A model generated the notes under the pieces. That model did not search any database. It saw only the letters and a program-made list of their open reading frames with translations, and was not told the origin of the DNA. A DNA stretch of 64,000 nucleotides, taken from Fructilactobacillus ixorae (GTDB lineage: Bacteria > Bacillota > Bacilli > Lactobacillales > Lactobacillaceae). Positions 29,730 through 38,103 of the stretch are shown here, piece after piece. The position numbers and the translations under genes were made by a program. Location: assembly GCF_024029915.1 (NCBI RefSeq), contig NZ_CP097478.1, forward strand, positions 806,001 to 870,000, written 5' to 3'. Each line of letters begins with the position of its first letter. The stretch's first letter is position 1.

Positions 29730-30440
29730 TTAGTGCATATTCCCCACAATGGAAATCACCATCATCACGGTTGCGACCAAATTATTAATCAAGTGGAGGG
29801 TAATGGCGACTTGAATCCGATTAGTTTTCACGTACACCCGGGCAAGGATCATCCCCATCACGGCGTAGGTCAAAAAGCTTAACCAGTTCGAATTCGCGTG
29901 CCCAGCTGAAAACACGATTCCACTTGTAATCATTGCTAACCACATGGGTGCCCAGCTCATTACCCCGCGAATTAAGTAACCCCGAAAGACGAGTTCCTCT
30001 AAAATCGGGGTCAGCAAGACCATCCCGGTGCTCAATAAGATCAACACCACTGGGTTACTTGCCAATAACCGATAAATAATCTGGTTGTTTTCACTGGTAC
30101 TGGACAAATGAAGTACCTGCCCCATAATTCCAATTCCAATCTCAGCTGCAAAAATTGCCAACTGGGCAGCCCCAATTAATTTCCAATCCGCTTTTGTTAG
30201 CCACCCGCGTGGATTGTGCCAGACCTGGGAAAAGGACCGCCAAGCTAACCAAATTGAGCCCAGATACAAGCAGAAGTAAACGGCCGCCACTACAATCGTC
30301 CCTGGCCAATTGACATGCTGGGCTTGCAATAAAATCACTGGAATCGGAACAATCAATACTAACCCAATTAAACCAATGAACAGCATCAGTCGGAGCAAAA
30401 ATTGCCAAACTTCCCTAATCTTCATGTCCTTGTTTATCAT
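29730..30440 (-). CDS. CPBP family intramembrane glutamic endopeptidase
   Basis: A membrane protein of 236 residues with about seven hydrophobic segments. It has the conserved Abi/CAAX motifs EELVFR (Glu148-Glu149-Arg153), His181 (SAGHANSN) and His216 (LHLINN). Such proteases are common beside bacteriocin-immunity and lipid genes in lactobacilli, but no bacteriocin gene is seen here. It overlaps the end of the small membrane protein gene upstream by 26 bp. Confidence 0.9.
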   Translation of the reverse strand: MINKDMKIREVWQFLLRLMLFIGLIGLVLIVPIPVILLQAQHVNWPGTIVVAAVYFCLYLGSIWLAWRSFSQVWHNPRGWLTKADWKLIGAAQLAIFAAEIGIGIMGQVLHLSSTSENNQIIYRLLASNPVVLILLSTGMVLLTPILEELVFRGYLIRGVMSWAPMWLAMITSGIVFSAGHANSNWLSFLTYAVMGMILARVYVKTNRIQVAITLHLINNLVATVMMVISIVGNMH

Positions 30441-30627
30441 CCTTTTCTGAATAGCGCCGCACCTTACGCAGCCGCAGGAGCACTACGACCACCATTAATA
30501 GCCCCTGTAATCCCACTAAAAGCCCCAGTAACCAAAGTCCAAGGCGGAGTTTTCCGGATTCAAAATAACCAGCTCCAAGGAGCAGACCACATAGTGCCAC
30601 TGTTATTTCGCATAAACGCTTCATCAT
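30415..30627 (-). CDS. Small two-helix membrane protein
   Basis: A 70-residue protein with two hydrophobic segments (about 8-22 and 28-52), a basic stretch (LRLRKVRRYSEK) and an acidic end. No family is recognised. Its 3' end overlaps the CPBP gene start in another frame, suggesting coupling. The ribosome site is weak. It appears to be the first gene of the four-gene minus-strand group that ends with the PgpA-like gene. Confidence 0.6.
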   Translation of the reverse strand: MMKRLCEITVALCGLLLGAGYFESGKLRLGLWLLGLLVGLQGLLMVVVVLLRLRKVRRYSEKDDKQGHED

Positions 30628-30710
30628 TCACCATCACTAATTTTGATTATTAATAGGATACCATAATTTAGCAACCGGCTTCGTTATTTTCTCGAATTTC
30701 GTGAGCGTGC

Positions 30711-30716
30711 TATACT
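30711..30716 (+). promoter_or_regulatory. Candidate -10 box of the deoxynucleoside kinase gene
   Basis: TATACT 28 bp upstream of the start, with a weak -35 region. An AAGGAG ribosome site follows. Confidence 0.5.
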
Positions 30717-30744
30717 AAGATTATTACAGAAGAAGGAGTTATTT

Positions 30745-31380
30745 ATGGTGATAATTACGGCTGGAATGATTGGCGTGGGAAAGACCACGTTAACGGGCAA
30801 AATTGCAAAGCACTTGGGGACCAATCCCTTTTACGAACCAGTGGGCGATAATCCCGTGTTACCTTTATACTACAAGAACCCAAAGCAATATGGGTTTTTG
30901 CTCCAAATTTATTTTCTTAACAAACGATTTGCCATGATTAAGCGGGCGTTAGCTGACGATAACAACGTGTTGGACCGTTCGATTTATGAGGACGCCTTGT
31001 TTACCAAGGAAAACAACGCTGCTGGTAACATTTCTGACGTTGAACTATCCGTCTACCTCACCCTCCTCGATAACATGATGGCAGAACTAAACGACATGCC
31101 CAAAACGCGCCCAGATTTGCTGGTCTACGCCGATGCAGACTTCCCCACGATTCTCAAACGCATTAAAAAACGGGGCCGGGATTACGAACAATTCGATGAC
31201 AATCCCGAATTGGAAGATTACTACCATAAAATGTGGCAAGCATACCAGCAATGGTACGCAGACTATGACGTTAGTCCCAAAATGAAAATTGACTTACAAA
31301 CTTACGACCTGCAAGATCCACACAATACCGCCGTTATCTTGAACCAAATTGACGCTAAAATCAAAACCTTATCGCAATAA
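30745..31380 (+). CDS. Deoxynucleoside kinase (dGK/dAK family)
   Basis: This salvages deoxynucleosides by 5'-phosphorylation. The 211-residue protein has the P-loop GMIGVGKTT (7-15), the catalytic/base-recognition DRSIYED motif (about 77-83) and a lid-like KRIKKRGRDYEQ (about 137-148). Lactobacilli usually carry a dAK/dGK pair; only one gene is present here, and the preferred base cannot be told. It has its own promoter and a strong terminator. Confidence 0.93.
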   Translation: MVIITAGMIGVGKTTLTGKIAKHLGTNPFYEPVGDNPVLPLYYKNPKQYGFLLQIYFLNKRFAMIKRALADDNNVLDRSIYEDALFTKENNAAGNISDVELSVYLTLLDNMMAELNDMPKTRPDLLVYADADFPTILKRIKKRGRDYEQFDDNPELEDYYHKMWQAYQQWYADYDVSPKMKIDLQTYDLQDPHNTAVILNQIDAKIKTLSQ

Positions 31381-31383
31381 TCG

Positions 31384-31418
31384 CAAGGGCACAACGACTA
31401 TAACTCGTTGTGCCCTTG
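31384..31418. terminator. Convergent terminator after the deoxynucleoside kinase gene
   Basis: A 14-bp perfect stem (CAAGGGCACAACGA / TCGTTGTGCCCTTG) with a 7-base loop followed by TTCTTTTATTT. It serves the plus-strand kinase gene and probably the minus-strand deacylase gene too. Confidence 0.85.
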
Positions 31419-31423
31419 TTCTT

Positions 31424-32581
31424 TTATTTAGTAATTGCAAAAAATTGCTCCGCGAGGTGCTTGTAGATCTCAATGGTCGTTAAAAAGCTACTAATGGTGG
31501 TATGTTCATTAATTTGATGGGACGTTCCAGCTTTATCGGGGCCCAGTACAATCACCGGTAAATCGGGCTGATGTTGCACAAACACACTCGCATCGGTCGC
31601 TCCGTTATCAATTCCGGCTTGAACGTTTCGGTCTGGATAAGCAGCCTGGGCAATTTCAACGGCCGTTTGAACTAACCAAGCCTGCTTAACAGTTTCCACG
31701 GGATAGAAATCATGAATTACCTGTAATTCCAACTGATAGTCAGTGGTGCGATTGATGGTGTCAATCGCCTGCTGGATTAGGTTGCGCACGGACTGGTTAT
31801 CAAAGGCCAAGGTGGGCCGCACGTTTCCAAGTAATGTGGCTGCGTCTGGAATCGTGTTGATCTGTTCGCCTCCCTGAATCACCGTTACGCTGTGTTGGAC
31901 CTTTCCGAGCTGGTCATCAACCGGTAAGTCCGTAAACAGTTGCGCTTCTTTGGCCATGTAGTGGGCAAGTCCCTGAATGGCATTAATTCCTTGGGTTGGC
32001 ACCGAACTATGCGCGGCCTTGCCCTTACTAATGATCCGGTAGTTAAAACTTCCGGAGTGCGCGTAGGTGACGTCTCCATCAGTAGCCTCCCCCACGACGA
32101 GGGCATCCAAATCAGTTAGCAACTCAGGCGCCACTTGATAAGCCCCCGGCGCCCCAAACTCTTCTCCCGCCGTGATGATTAAGCGAAGCCGTCCTGGAAG
32201 CGGGGCCCCACTTTCTACGAGTTCGATGAGCGCGATTACTTCCGCAGCCAAGCCGCTTTTCATGTCTGCCGCTCCCCGACCGTATAATTTGTCACCAACC
32301 ACCGTTGCGGCAAACGGTGGGAATTGCCAAGCCGCTTCGTCTCCGACGGCAACCGTATCTTGGTGTCCAGTAAATCCTAGAACTTGGTCAGTACTTCCCG
32401 TGCCAACTTCCACGATTAGGTTCGTCCGGTTGGCATCGGTGGCTAATGGTGTAACCTGGCTGGCAATGCCATGCTGGTCTAAAAGATGCACGAGGTACTC
32501 CGTCAGCGCCCCTTCATTTCCATTAACGGTCGGAATTTGAATCAAATCCCGTAAAATTTGGATTTTTGCTTCCGGTTCCAT
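31424..32581 (-). CDS. M20 family deacylase (ArgE/DapE-like)
   Basis: A zinc-dependent amidohydrolase of 385 residues. Metal-ligand motifs are GHQDTVAVGD, GRGAADMKSG, TAGEEFGAPGAY and GEATDGDV. A C-terminal His (TSHQINEHTT) completes the site, and the lid/dimerisation domain is present (about 175-285). Family members remove succinyl or acetyl groups from diaminopimelate or amino acids. It follows the MetQ-like gene by 15 bp and so lies under the methionine-type T-box, pointing to a role with an acylated sulfur amino acid or peptide (inference). ATG 32581 is chosen over TTG 32590 for its spacing from AAAGGA. Confidence 0.88.
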   Translation of the reverse strand: MEPEAKIQILRDLIQIPTVNGNEGALTEYLVHLLDQHGIASQVTPLATDANRTNLIVEVGTGSTDQVLGFTGHQDTVAVGDEAAWQFPPFAATVVGDKLYGRGAADMKSGLAAEVIALIELVESGAPLPGRLRLIITAGEEFGAPGAYQVAPELLTDLDALVVGEATDGDVTYAHSGSFNYRIISKGKAAHSSVPTQGINAIQGLAHYMAKEAQLFTDLPVDDQLGKVQHSVTVIQGGEQINTIPDAATLLGNVRPTLAFDNQSVRNLIQQAIDTINRTTDYQLELQVIHDFYPVETVKQAWLVQTAVEIAQAAYPDRNVQAGIDNGATDASVFVQHQPDLPVIVLGPDKAGTSHQINEHTTISSFLTTIEIYKHLAEQFFAITK

Positions 32582-32596
32582 GCCTAGCAATCCTTT

Positions 32597-33439
32597 CTAC
32601 TTTAAGTTTAAGTTCCAAGCAGGAATTTGGTTAATCCCCGAGACGGCTTTAATTTGGCGGGTCGTCGTTTTTGTTTGGTAGGCTTTAACTAACTTCTTAA
32701 TCCGCGGATCAGTGCGGTTCTCCCGGTTAGCCGCGATAAAGTTAATCCACTGTTTCGATTGGTGGTTAAACGGTTCCGTAAAAATTGCTTGCTTTGGATT
32801 CAAAGCGGCCGTCTGGGCGTAGTTCCCGTTCACCACGGCTGCGTCCACATCATTTAAGGAACGCGCCGTTTGACTAGCATCAACCTCTTTAATCTTTAGC
32901 TTCCGGGGGTTAGCCACAATTGAGCGGACATCCGCCAGCTTAGTGTGCGGCTTTAATTTTAACAAGCCCGCACTTTGGAGCACGAACAGGGCCCGGGACT
33001 CATTATTGGCATCATTGGGAACCGTAATGGTACTTCCAGTTGCCAAGTCAGCAAGTTCGCGGTGTTTATAAGAGTAAATCCGCATTGGTTCAATGATGGT
33101 CTCTCCAACTGCAACAATGTGATCATGGTGTTTTTGGTTCCAGAGGTCCAAAAAGGGATAATTTTGAAAGGCATTCACATCAATACTGTGATTGGCAAGC
33201 GCCGCGTTAGGCTGACTGTAATCCGTAAACCGTTGAAATTGAACCTTGAGGCCGTATTTTTGCGCGGCTGTTTTGGCAACTGAATCCCAAATCTGTTGTT
33301 CTGCTTTGGAACCCGCCATAATGCCGACTGTAATCGTATTCTTTTGTTCGGCACCCCCGCGTCCAAAGCTTAAGTAGCCCATGAACACGATAAAAATGAT
33401 GATGGCGGCCCACAGCCCCGTTTTAACTCGTTTTGACAT
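32597..33439 (-). CDS. MetQ/NlpA-type substrate-binding protein, membrane-anchored
   Basis: A 280-residue binding protein of the NlpA family (TVGIMAGSKAEQQIWDSV; NAFQNYPFLDLWNQKH; ITVPNDANNESRALFVLQ), which usually delivers methionine to MetNP. The N-terminus has a hydrophobic helix (GLWAAIIIFIVFMGYL) but no Cys, so there is no lipobox and the protein should be anchored by its helix. ATG 33439 is chosen because GGGGGAG precedes it. A T-box leader lies directly upstream. No ATPase or permease gene is adjacent. Confidence 0.9.
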   Translation of the reverse strand: MSKRVKTGLWAAIIIFIVFMGYLSFGRGGAEQKNTITVGIMAGSKAEQQIWDSVAKTAAQKYGLKVQFQRFTDYSQPNAALANHSIDVNAFQNYPFLDLWNQKHHDHIVAVGETIIEPMRIYSYKHRELADLATGSTITVPNDANNESRALFVLQSAGLLKLKPHTKLADVRSIVANPRKLKIKEVDASQTARSLNDVDAAVVNGNYAQTAALNPKQAIFTEPFNHQSKQWINFIAANRENRTDPRIKKLVKAYQTKTTTRQIKAVSGINQIPAWNLNLK

Positions 33440-33470
33440 TCGCTCTCCCCCTTTAACCACTCGTTGCAAT

Positions 33471-33714
33471 AAAAAAGCATCCGTCCTTTAAAAGGACGGA
33501 TGCTCCGCGTTACCACCTTACTTTGTTAACGTATCACTACGCTAATCTCTGTGAGTTTCAAGCCCCATGCTTGCGACTGAAACCCAGTGGTAATAACGAC
33601 CACAACCTCGTTCCTAGTTCGGTTTCCCTCACTAGGAAAGACTCCAAGTCCATCTTCTGTAAGCCCCCATCATTTCCTCACACCATCCGGAAACTCGCTG
33701 GGATGGTTGCTTAC
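33471..33714 (-). ncRNA. T-box leader, probably methionine-specific
   Basis: On the minus strand the leader starts with a stem I (GTAAGC at 33709-33714 pairs with GCTTAC at 33659-33664). It contains the T-box motif AAGGTGGTAACGCGG (33505-33519) and ends in a terminator with a 13-bp stem (GCATCCGTCCTTT / AAAGGACGGATGC) and six T. The stem I 3' side carries ATGATG, so an AUG specifier for methionine is likely, in line with the MetQ-like gene it controls. Confidence 0.88.
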
Positions 33715-33753
33715 ATACTCAACCCTTCAGTCATATCTATTTTAATTGGCTAC

Positions 33754-33782
33754 ACTATATAACGAATCCAACTAGCTGTCAA
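33754..33782 (-). promoter_or_regulatory. SigA promoter of the T-box / MetQ unit
   Basis: TTGACA, 17 bp and TATAGT on the minus strand, about 40 bp upstream of stem I. Confidence 0.88.
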
Positions 33783-33804
33783 TTCCCAATCGCGTTAACA
33801 AATT

Positions 33805-35205
33805 TTACTTTGTCACCGTAAAAATCGCTTGGGCGTAAATGGACATTGCCAACATCAAATCGCGCACCGGTTGAAATTCATTGGCCTGGTGCATGGTATC
33901 AGTAGCCCCGGGGAACAAGGCTCCAAAGGCTACTCCGTGTTCCATGAGTCGGGCAAACGTTCCCCCACCAACTACTTCTGGTTTGGCGGTTGCCTGTCCG
34001 GTTTGTTCGCGGTAAACGGCCATTAGATCCGTCACTAACGGATCATCAGCGGAAACAAAGTGGGGTTTCATATTGCTGCCCTGGGTTACCGTTGCTAGAT
34101 AAGGACCCGCTGCCTGCTCTAAATGTTGTTGGATTGTCTCCGGTTCAATTCCCTTTGGATAACGGAAGTTCGTATTAATCACACCACCCGTTTCGGCATC
34201 GTAGGTCATCAAGCCCACGTTCATGGTAAGATCCCCCATCACGTCATCGTGAAACTGTAACCCTAATTGTTCGGCACGGGAATCATCATGCAGGTTATTC
34301 GTAATGAAACGAATGAAGTTTGCGCCCGCCTGATCTAATGGTAGTTGTTTTAGAAACATTGCTAAGTAGGTTCCGGCGTTAATCCCGTTACGCGGTTCCA
34401 TCCCGTGGGCCGCTTTACCAACCACTTCAAAGTGAACTTGTTTTCCAACGATACTAGCCGAACCGCTAACTGGACTCGCTCCGATAAAGGTATCAAATTG
34501 CTGAATCACCGTATCGGGATCTTCCATCGTTACAAAGGCTTCGGCATCACGGGGCACCATGTTTTCTTTCAGACCCGCATTAAAGGATAATAACTGCTGT
34601 TCGGCAATGGCACTGGCTCCATCAAAGTGGGTTTCAAAAGTGACATTCCCTTTTTCTCCATTAATCAGTGGGAATTCAGCATCGGGCGAGAACCCGGCTT
34701 TCGGTGCCGGTTCAGTTTCAAAGTACCGGTTCATCCCGGTCCAATTGGTTTCTTCATCGGTTCCAATGATTAGCCGGATTTTCAACTTTGGTTGAATGCC
34801 TAAGTCCTTTAAAATTCGTAGTCCATAATAGGCTGCTAATGCCGGTCCTTTATCATCAGAAGTCCCCCGGCCAATGGCTTGTCCCTCTTCCACTAATAGT
34901 TCAAAGGGGTTTGTGTCCCAGCCATTGCCAGCGGGAACCGTATCAGCATGACCTAAAATGGCAAAGTAGTCGTCACCAGTTCCGTATTCAATGTACCCGA
35001 CCACGTTATCAATGTTTTTCGTGGTAAAGCCATCGCGGTCCGCAAACGTCAAAAACTGGTCCAAAGCCTTGGCAGGTCCTGGGCCCAGGGGAAATTCATC
35101 CGTCTGATTTGCTACATCGCGGGCACTGTCAATTGCAACCAGTTGCTTTAAATCAGCCAGATACTGATCTTGATACTTGGCTGCCGTTGCTTTCCAATCT
35201 GTCAT
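33805..35205 (-). CDS. pepV: Dipeptidase PepV
   Basis: A broad dipeptidase of the M20 family that finishes peptide breakdown in lactic acid bacteria. The 466-residue protein has zinc-ligand motifs GHADTVPAGNGW (His86, Asp88), GRGTSDDKGPA (Asp118) and GTDEETNW (Glu151-152). The long lid domain is present, and MHQANEF carries the C-terminal His. No signal peptide, so it is cytosolic. It is divergent from nnrD. Confidence 0.95.
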   Translation of the reverse strand: MTDWKATAAKYQDQYLADLKQLVAIDSARDVANQTDEFPLGPGPAKALDQFLTFADRDGFTTKNIDNVVGYIEYGTGDDYFAILGHADTVPAGNGWDTNPFELLVEEGQAIGRGTSDDKGPALAAYYGLRILKDLGIQPKLKIRLIIGTDEETNWTGMNRYFETEPAPKAGFSPDAEFPLINGEKGNVTFETHFDGASAIAEQQLLSFNAGLKENMVPRDAEAFVTMEDPDTVIQQFDTFIGASPVSGSASIVGKQVHFEVVGKAAHGMEPRNGINAGTYLAMFLKQLPLDQAGANFIRFITNNLHDDSRAEQLGLQFHDDVMGDLTMNVGLMTYDAETGGVINTNFRYPKGIEPETIQQHLEQAAGPYLATVTQGSNMKPHFVSADDPLVTDLMAVYREQTGQATAKPEVVGGGTFARLMEHGVAFGALFPGATDTMHQANEFQPVRDLMLAMSIYAQAIFTVTK

Positions 35206-35268
35206 GTCTGTTCATCCTTTCGCGAATTAACGTACTTTAAGTTTACCATGAATCAACCCTCTAAATGC

Positions 35269-35274
35269 TATAAT
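35269..35274 (+). promoter_or_regulatory. -10 box of nnrD
   Basis: A perfect TATAAT 18 bp upstream of the TTG start; no good -35 box is seen. The leader would be only about 12-15 bases and holds just the ribosome site. Confidence 0.5.
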
Positions 35275-35292
35275 AGCCCCGAGGTGAATAAA

Positions 35293-36135
35293 TTGAAACT
35301 AATTACAGCATCCATTCTACCAAAAGTAATTCGAAAACGCCCAGTTAACAGTTTTAAGGGCACCTATGGCAAAGTCGCCCTCATCGGAGGTAATCAAAAC
35401 TACGGTGGGGCTATCATCATGAGTACCTTAGGCACCGTTTCTGCAGGAGCTGGGTTGACGACAACCTTCACTGCCCCCAGCAACCAAAGTAGTCTCCACG
35501 CCTGGATTCCGGAGGCCATGTTTGCCGACTACCAGGACCAAACTTTACTCCAGCACCTCCTGCCCACAATGACCGTGATTAGCCTGGGCTCCGGGCTCGG
35601 AACCGATCAGCAATCCTTAGAGCTCATTCACACCGTCTTTGACCTGGTAACTCCCCATCAGACCCTGTTACTGGACGGCTCGGCGCTAACCCTGATCGCC
35701 CGCAACCACCTGCAACTTCCAAGCGCGAACATCATTCTTACCCCCCACCAAATGGAGTGGGAACGGCTCACCGGCGTCAAACTAGCGGATCAAAATCCGG
35801 AAACCAATCAACAGGCTTACACCCAGCTAGCCGCTACCCAACCCCACTTGATTGCGGTCGTTAAGTCAGCACAAACCGAGGTGTTTACCCCCACCGGAGC
35901 CTTTCAAAATACGACGGGCACGCCCGCGCAGGCTACGGGTGGAATGGGTGACACTCTGGCTGGAATCATCAGTGGCTTTGCAGCCCAATTTGCCGATCTC
36001 GATGCCGCGGTGTTAGCAGCCGTCTATACCCACAGCGCGGTTGCTGACCAGCTAGCCCAACAGCAGTACGTAGTGTTACCCCACCAAATTTCAGCGGCAT
36101 TACCACGGTTTATGCACGAACACCAAGCTTCCTAA
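35293..36135 (+). CDS. nnrD: ADP-dependent NAD(P)H-hydrate dehydratase
   Basis: NnrD repairs hydrated NADH/NADPH. The protein is the stand-alone dehydratase (YjeF C-terminal/ribokinase-like) domain. It has KGTYGKVALIGGNQNYGGA, LGSGLGTD, LLDGSAL, ILTPHQMEWERL and the nucleotide-binding TGGMGDTLAGIISGF. The frame is open from 35170, but that part overlaps pepV and lacks a start signal. GAGGTG sits six bases before the TTG at 35293, giving 280 residues. The epimerase domain (NnrE) is not fused. Confidence 0.92.
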   Translation: MKLITASILPKVIRKRPVNSFKGTYGKVALIGGNQNYGGAIIMSTLGTVSAGAGLTTTFTAPSNQSSLHAWIPEAMFADYQDQTLLQHLLPTMTVISLGSGLGTDQQSLELIHTVFDLVTPHQTLLLDGSALTLIARNHLQLPSANIILTPHQMEWERLTGVKLADQNPETNQQAYTQLAATQPHLIAVVKSAQTEVFTPTGAFQNTTGTPAQATGGMGDTLAGIISGFAAQFADLDAAVLAAVYTHSAVADQLAQQQYVVLPHQISAALPRFMHEHQAS

Positions 36136-36156
36136 TTTTATTTTGAAAAAAGAAGC

Positions 36157-36186
36157 GCGACCTTTCCATTAAAATGGAAAGGTCGC
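36157..36186. terminator. Convergent terminator between nnrD and the MFS gene
   Basis: A 14-bp perfect stem (GCGACCTTTCCATT / AATGGAAAGGTCGC) flanked by an A-rich side and TCTTTTAATTTT. Confidence 0.88.
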
Positions 36187-36196
36187 TCTTTTAATT

Positions 36197-37411
36197 TTAA
36201 GCTCGTAAAGCCCGGTTTACCCGTGGATCAAATAGCATCAGCAATGGCACTAGTAGCATCGGACAGACTAGTAGCAACATTAACGGTGTCGTTGGCTGCT
36301 TAATCACTCCCGTAATCAGTGAAGCCAGGGGCGCTAAAATCCCAAAGATTGAGAAAATCGTTCCCAGGGTCTTCCCCATTTGATCTGGTTGTAATTTTCT
36401 TTGGACGGCCGTGACAAACATCAACCCGGTTAAAAAGTTAAAGACGCCATACAGCAACCATGCCACACAAAAACTCACAATTTGCATTACCAAGGTTAAC
36501 CTTACTTGCATTACCAAAAGAAAGATTACAAAGCCACTACCTTGAAACAGTAAAAAAACTGGATAGTAAATGATTAACTTGGATAACCATCCTGTGTATT
36601 TACCAACTACGATTCCGCAACTAATTGCGGCTACCCCAATCAAAAGTTCTTGGAGCGAAAAAGCAATGCGAAAGCGATGTAAGTAGGTAGTCAGATACAA
36701 CGGTGTTAAAAACCAGAAGCTCCAAAAACTGAGATTCAAAATAATTGCATAGGGCAATAAGACCTTAATAACTGGAATTTTTCCAATGGTCCGAAACTCG
36801 CTCACCAATTTGGCAAGTTGAAAGTTTTTCCATGGGTTGGTTACCGGTTGACGGTGAGAATGAGCTTGTAACCGAAGAATACTAATCGTTGCCATTGCCA
36901 ACAACAATAACAACAAGCTATACGCGATTAAATTACTCGGTAAAAAGGTAAACAAACCCGCGACCACCGAAGCCGCAATGGTAGCAATTTGGTTGGCAAC
37001 GTTCACAATCGTATTGTTTTGGACCAATTCATCCTCTGAAGTCGCGTAGTCTGGAATAATTGCTTCAACTGCCGGTCCATAGAAGGCCGCTAAAATACTA
37101 AGCCCCGTTCCGGTTGCAATTAGCAAGTAATTTAATTGCCTAGTTACAACCAATAAAATCACGAAAGCACACAACAACCCCGTTCGCATTACAGTAATGA
37201 TTTGCATAATTTTCACCCGTGACCAAGTATCTGCCACCACTCCGCCCACTGGTGCCAGTAAGACGGTTAGTAATTCCAAGCCCCCGAGGAGTGAGATTAA
37301 GCCCTGGTTGTGCAGGTGGCTAGCAATGTACCAGAACGTATAGATACTAAAAGCTTGCGTAGCAATCGAGCTCGCTAAATCATTCAGAGCCACTTGTTTA
37401 ATTGGTTTCAT
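36197..37411 (-). CDS. MFS transporter (DHA3-like), 12 membrane segments
   Basis: A 404-residue major facilitator protein with twelve hydrophobic segments. The loop 2-3 motif is GGVVADTWSRVKIM, a form of the MFS motif A typical of the DHA3 macrolide-efflux branch. Substrate unknown. The ATG at 37411 overlaps the TGA that ends the TIR-type frame upstream (ATGA), so it was probably translated by coupling. The GTG at 37423 is also in frame. Base composition is like the host's, unlike the AT-rich DNA just upstream. With the TIR gene broken, expression may have changed. Confidence 0.88.
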   Translation of the reverse strand: MKPIKQVALNDLASSIATQAFSIYTFWYIASHLHNQGLISLLGGLELLTVLLAPVGGVVADTWSRVKIMQIITVMRTGLLCAFVILLVVTRQLNYLLIATGTGLSILAAFYGPAVEAIIPDYATSEDELVQNNTIVNVANQIATIAASVVAGLFTFLPSNLIAYSLLLLLLAMATISILRLQAHSHRQPVTNPWKNFQLAKLVSEFRTIGKIPVIKVLLPYAIILNLSFWSFWFLTPLYLTTYLHRFRIAFSLQELLIGVAAISCGIVVGKYTGWLSKLIIYYPVFLLFQGSGFVIFLLVMQVRLTLVMQIVSFCVAWLLYGVFNFLTGLMFVTAVQRKLQPDQMGKTLGTIFSIFGILAPLASLITGVIKQPTTPLMLLLVCPMLLVPLLMLFDPRVNRALRA

Positions 37412-37918
37412 ATAAAAGGACACCCCCTATATTTATTTCTTTTTTCTCTATTATTATCATTATCAATTGCTGAACTATAAAACGGTACATACTCATTACT
37501 AAGTAATGGCTGTAAATCAGGACTAAAAACTTTAGTAGTAAAAATACCATTATTTATTGATATGACAGTCCCAAAAAAATCAAATTTTTCAGTAACAACA
37601 TATGGATTTAGACTTACATAACTTAAATTAAAATTACCAATAAAAGTGTTATTTATTAATTTACTATCTTCTTTTTTATAATCATTAAAAAGGATCGGGG
37701 TTATGCCGCGATCATTTTTTCTTGTTTGAAAATAACACCGGCTTCAAAATTTAACCAAGTACTATTAATATTTTCATACCAATCTTTTCCCAATTCTATA
37801 TCTTCAGATGAAATAAAAATATCGATATTCTTATCTTTGAAAATTTTAATTAAAACTTTTTGAATTCAGTCGACAATTTTCTACGATAATCTCCAGACCA
37901 GCTAAAAAACAATTTCAT
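37408..37918 (-). pseudogene. Decayed TIR-domain protein gene
   Basis: The minus-strand reading has a good ribosome site (GGAG, six bases before ATG 37918) and begins MKLFFSWSGDYRRKLSTEF, matching the first strand of TIR effectors (FxSWSG). A one-base loss in the A run at 37857-37861 shifts the frame. Past it, IDIFISSEDIELGKDWYENI and STWLNFEAGVIF follow, two hallmark TIR segments. About 20 residues between them (normally FGIICLTPEN) are missing. A second one-base loss in the A run at 37715-37720 shifts again to DRGITPILFNDYKKED. An open C-terminal part of about 80 residues follows, ending at TGA 37408. The DNA is far more AT-rich than its neighbours, suggesting transfer. Assembly errors in A runs cannot be excluded, but the missing block remains. 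Confidence 0.75.
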
Positions 37919-38100
37919 AAAAATCTCCTACGTTATATTTAATCAATCAATAATTAATGTGTGAATTATATCATAATGGAAAAACATAATAAATTATCCT
38001 AAACAATAAATAATCTGAAAATAAAATTCTATTATTAATGTAAAATGAAGCCAAAAAACATATAGTGATAAGCCAAATGTTAGAAAATTAAATTTCACAC
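37919..38100. other. AT-rich intergenic stretch
   Basis: No coding frame is visible. On the minus strand TTTATT, 17 bp and TATAAT (about 37960-37990) could be the promoter of the TIR-type gene. The base composition continues that of the TIR gene, so this is probably part of the same imported segment. Confidence 0.45.
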
Positions 38101-38103
38101 CAC

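Noticed and set aside
35170..35292. N-terminal extension of the nnrD frame
   Set aside because: This stretch lies antiparallel in pepV and in the promoter region, has no ribosome site and does not resemble NnrD. The -10 box and GAGGTG point to TTG 35293.
37424..37918. Empty intergenic DNA between the MFS and dehydrogenase genes
   Set aside because: It looks empty because no long frame is open, but the minus strand holds TIR motifs in three frames.
37408..37918. A complete Thoeris or other TIR defence system
   Set aside because: Only a broken TIR gene is present. No SLOG, ThsA, SIR2 or other partner gene lies nearby, so no working system can be claimed.
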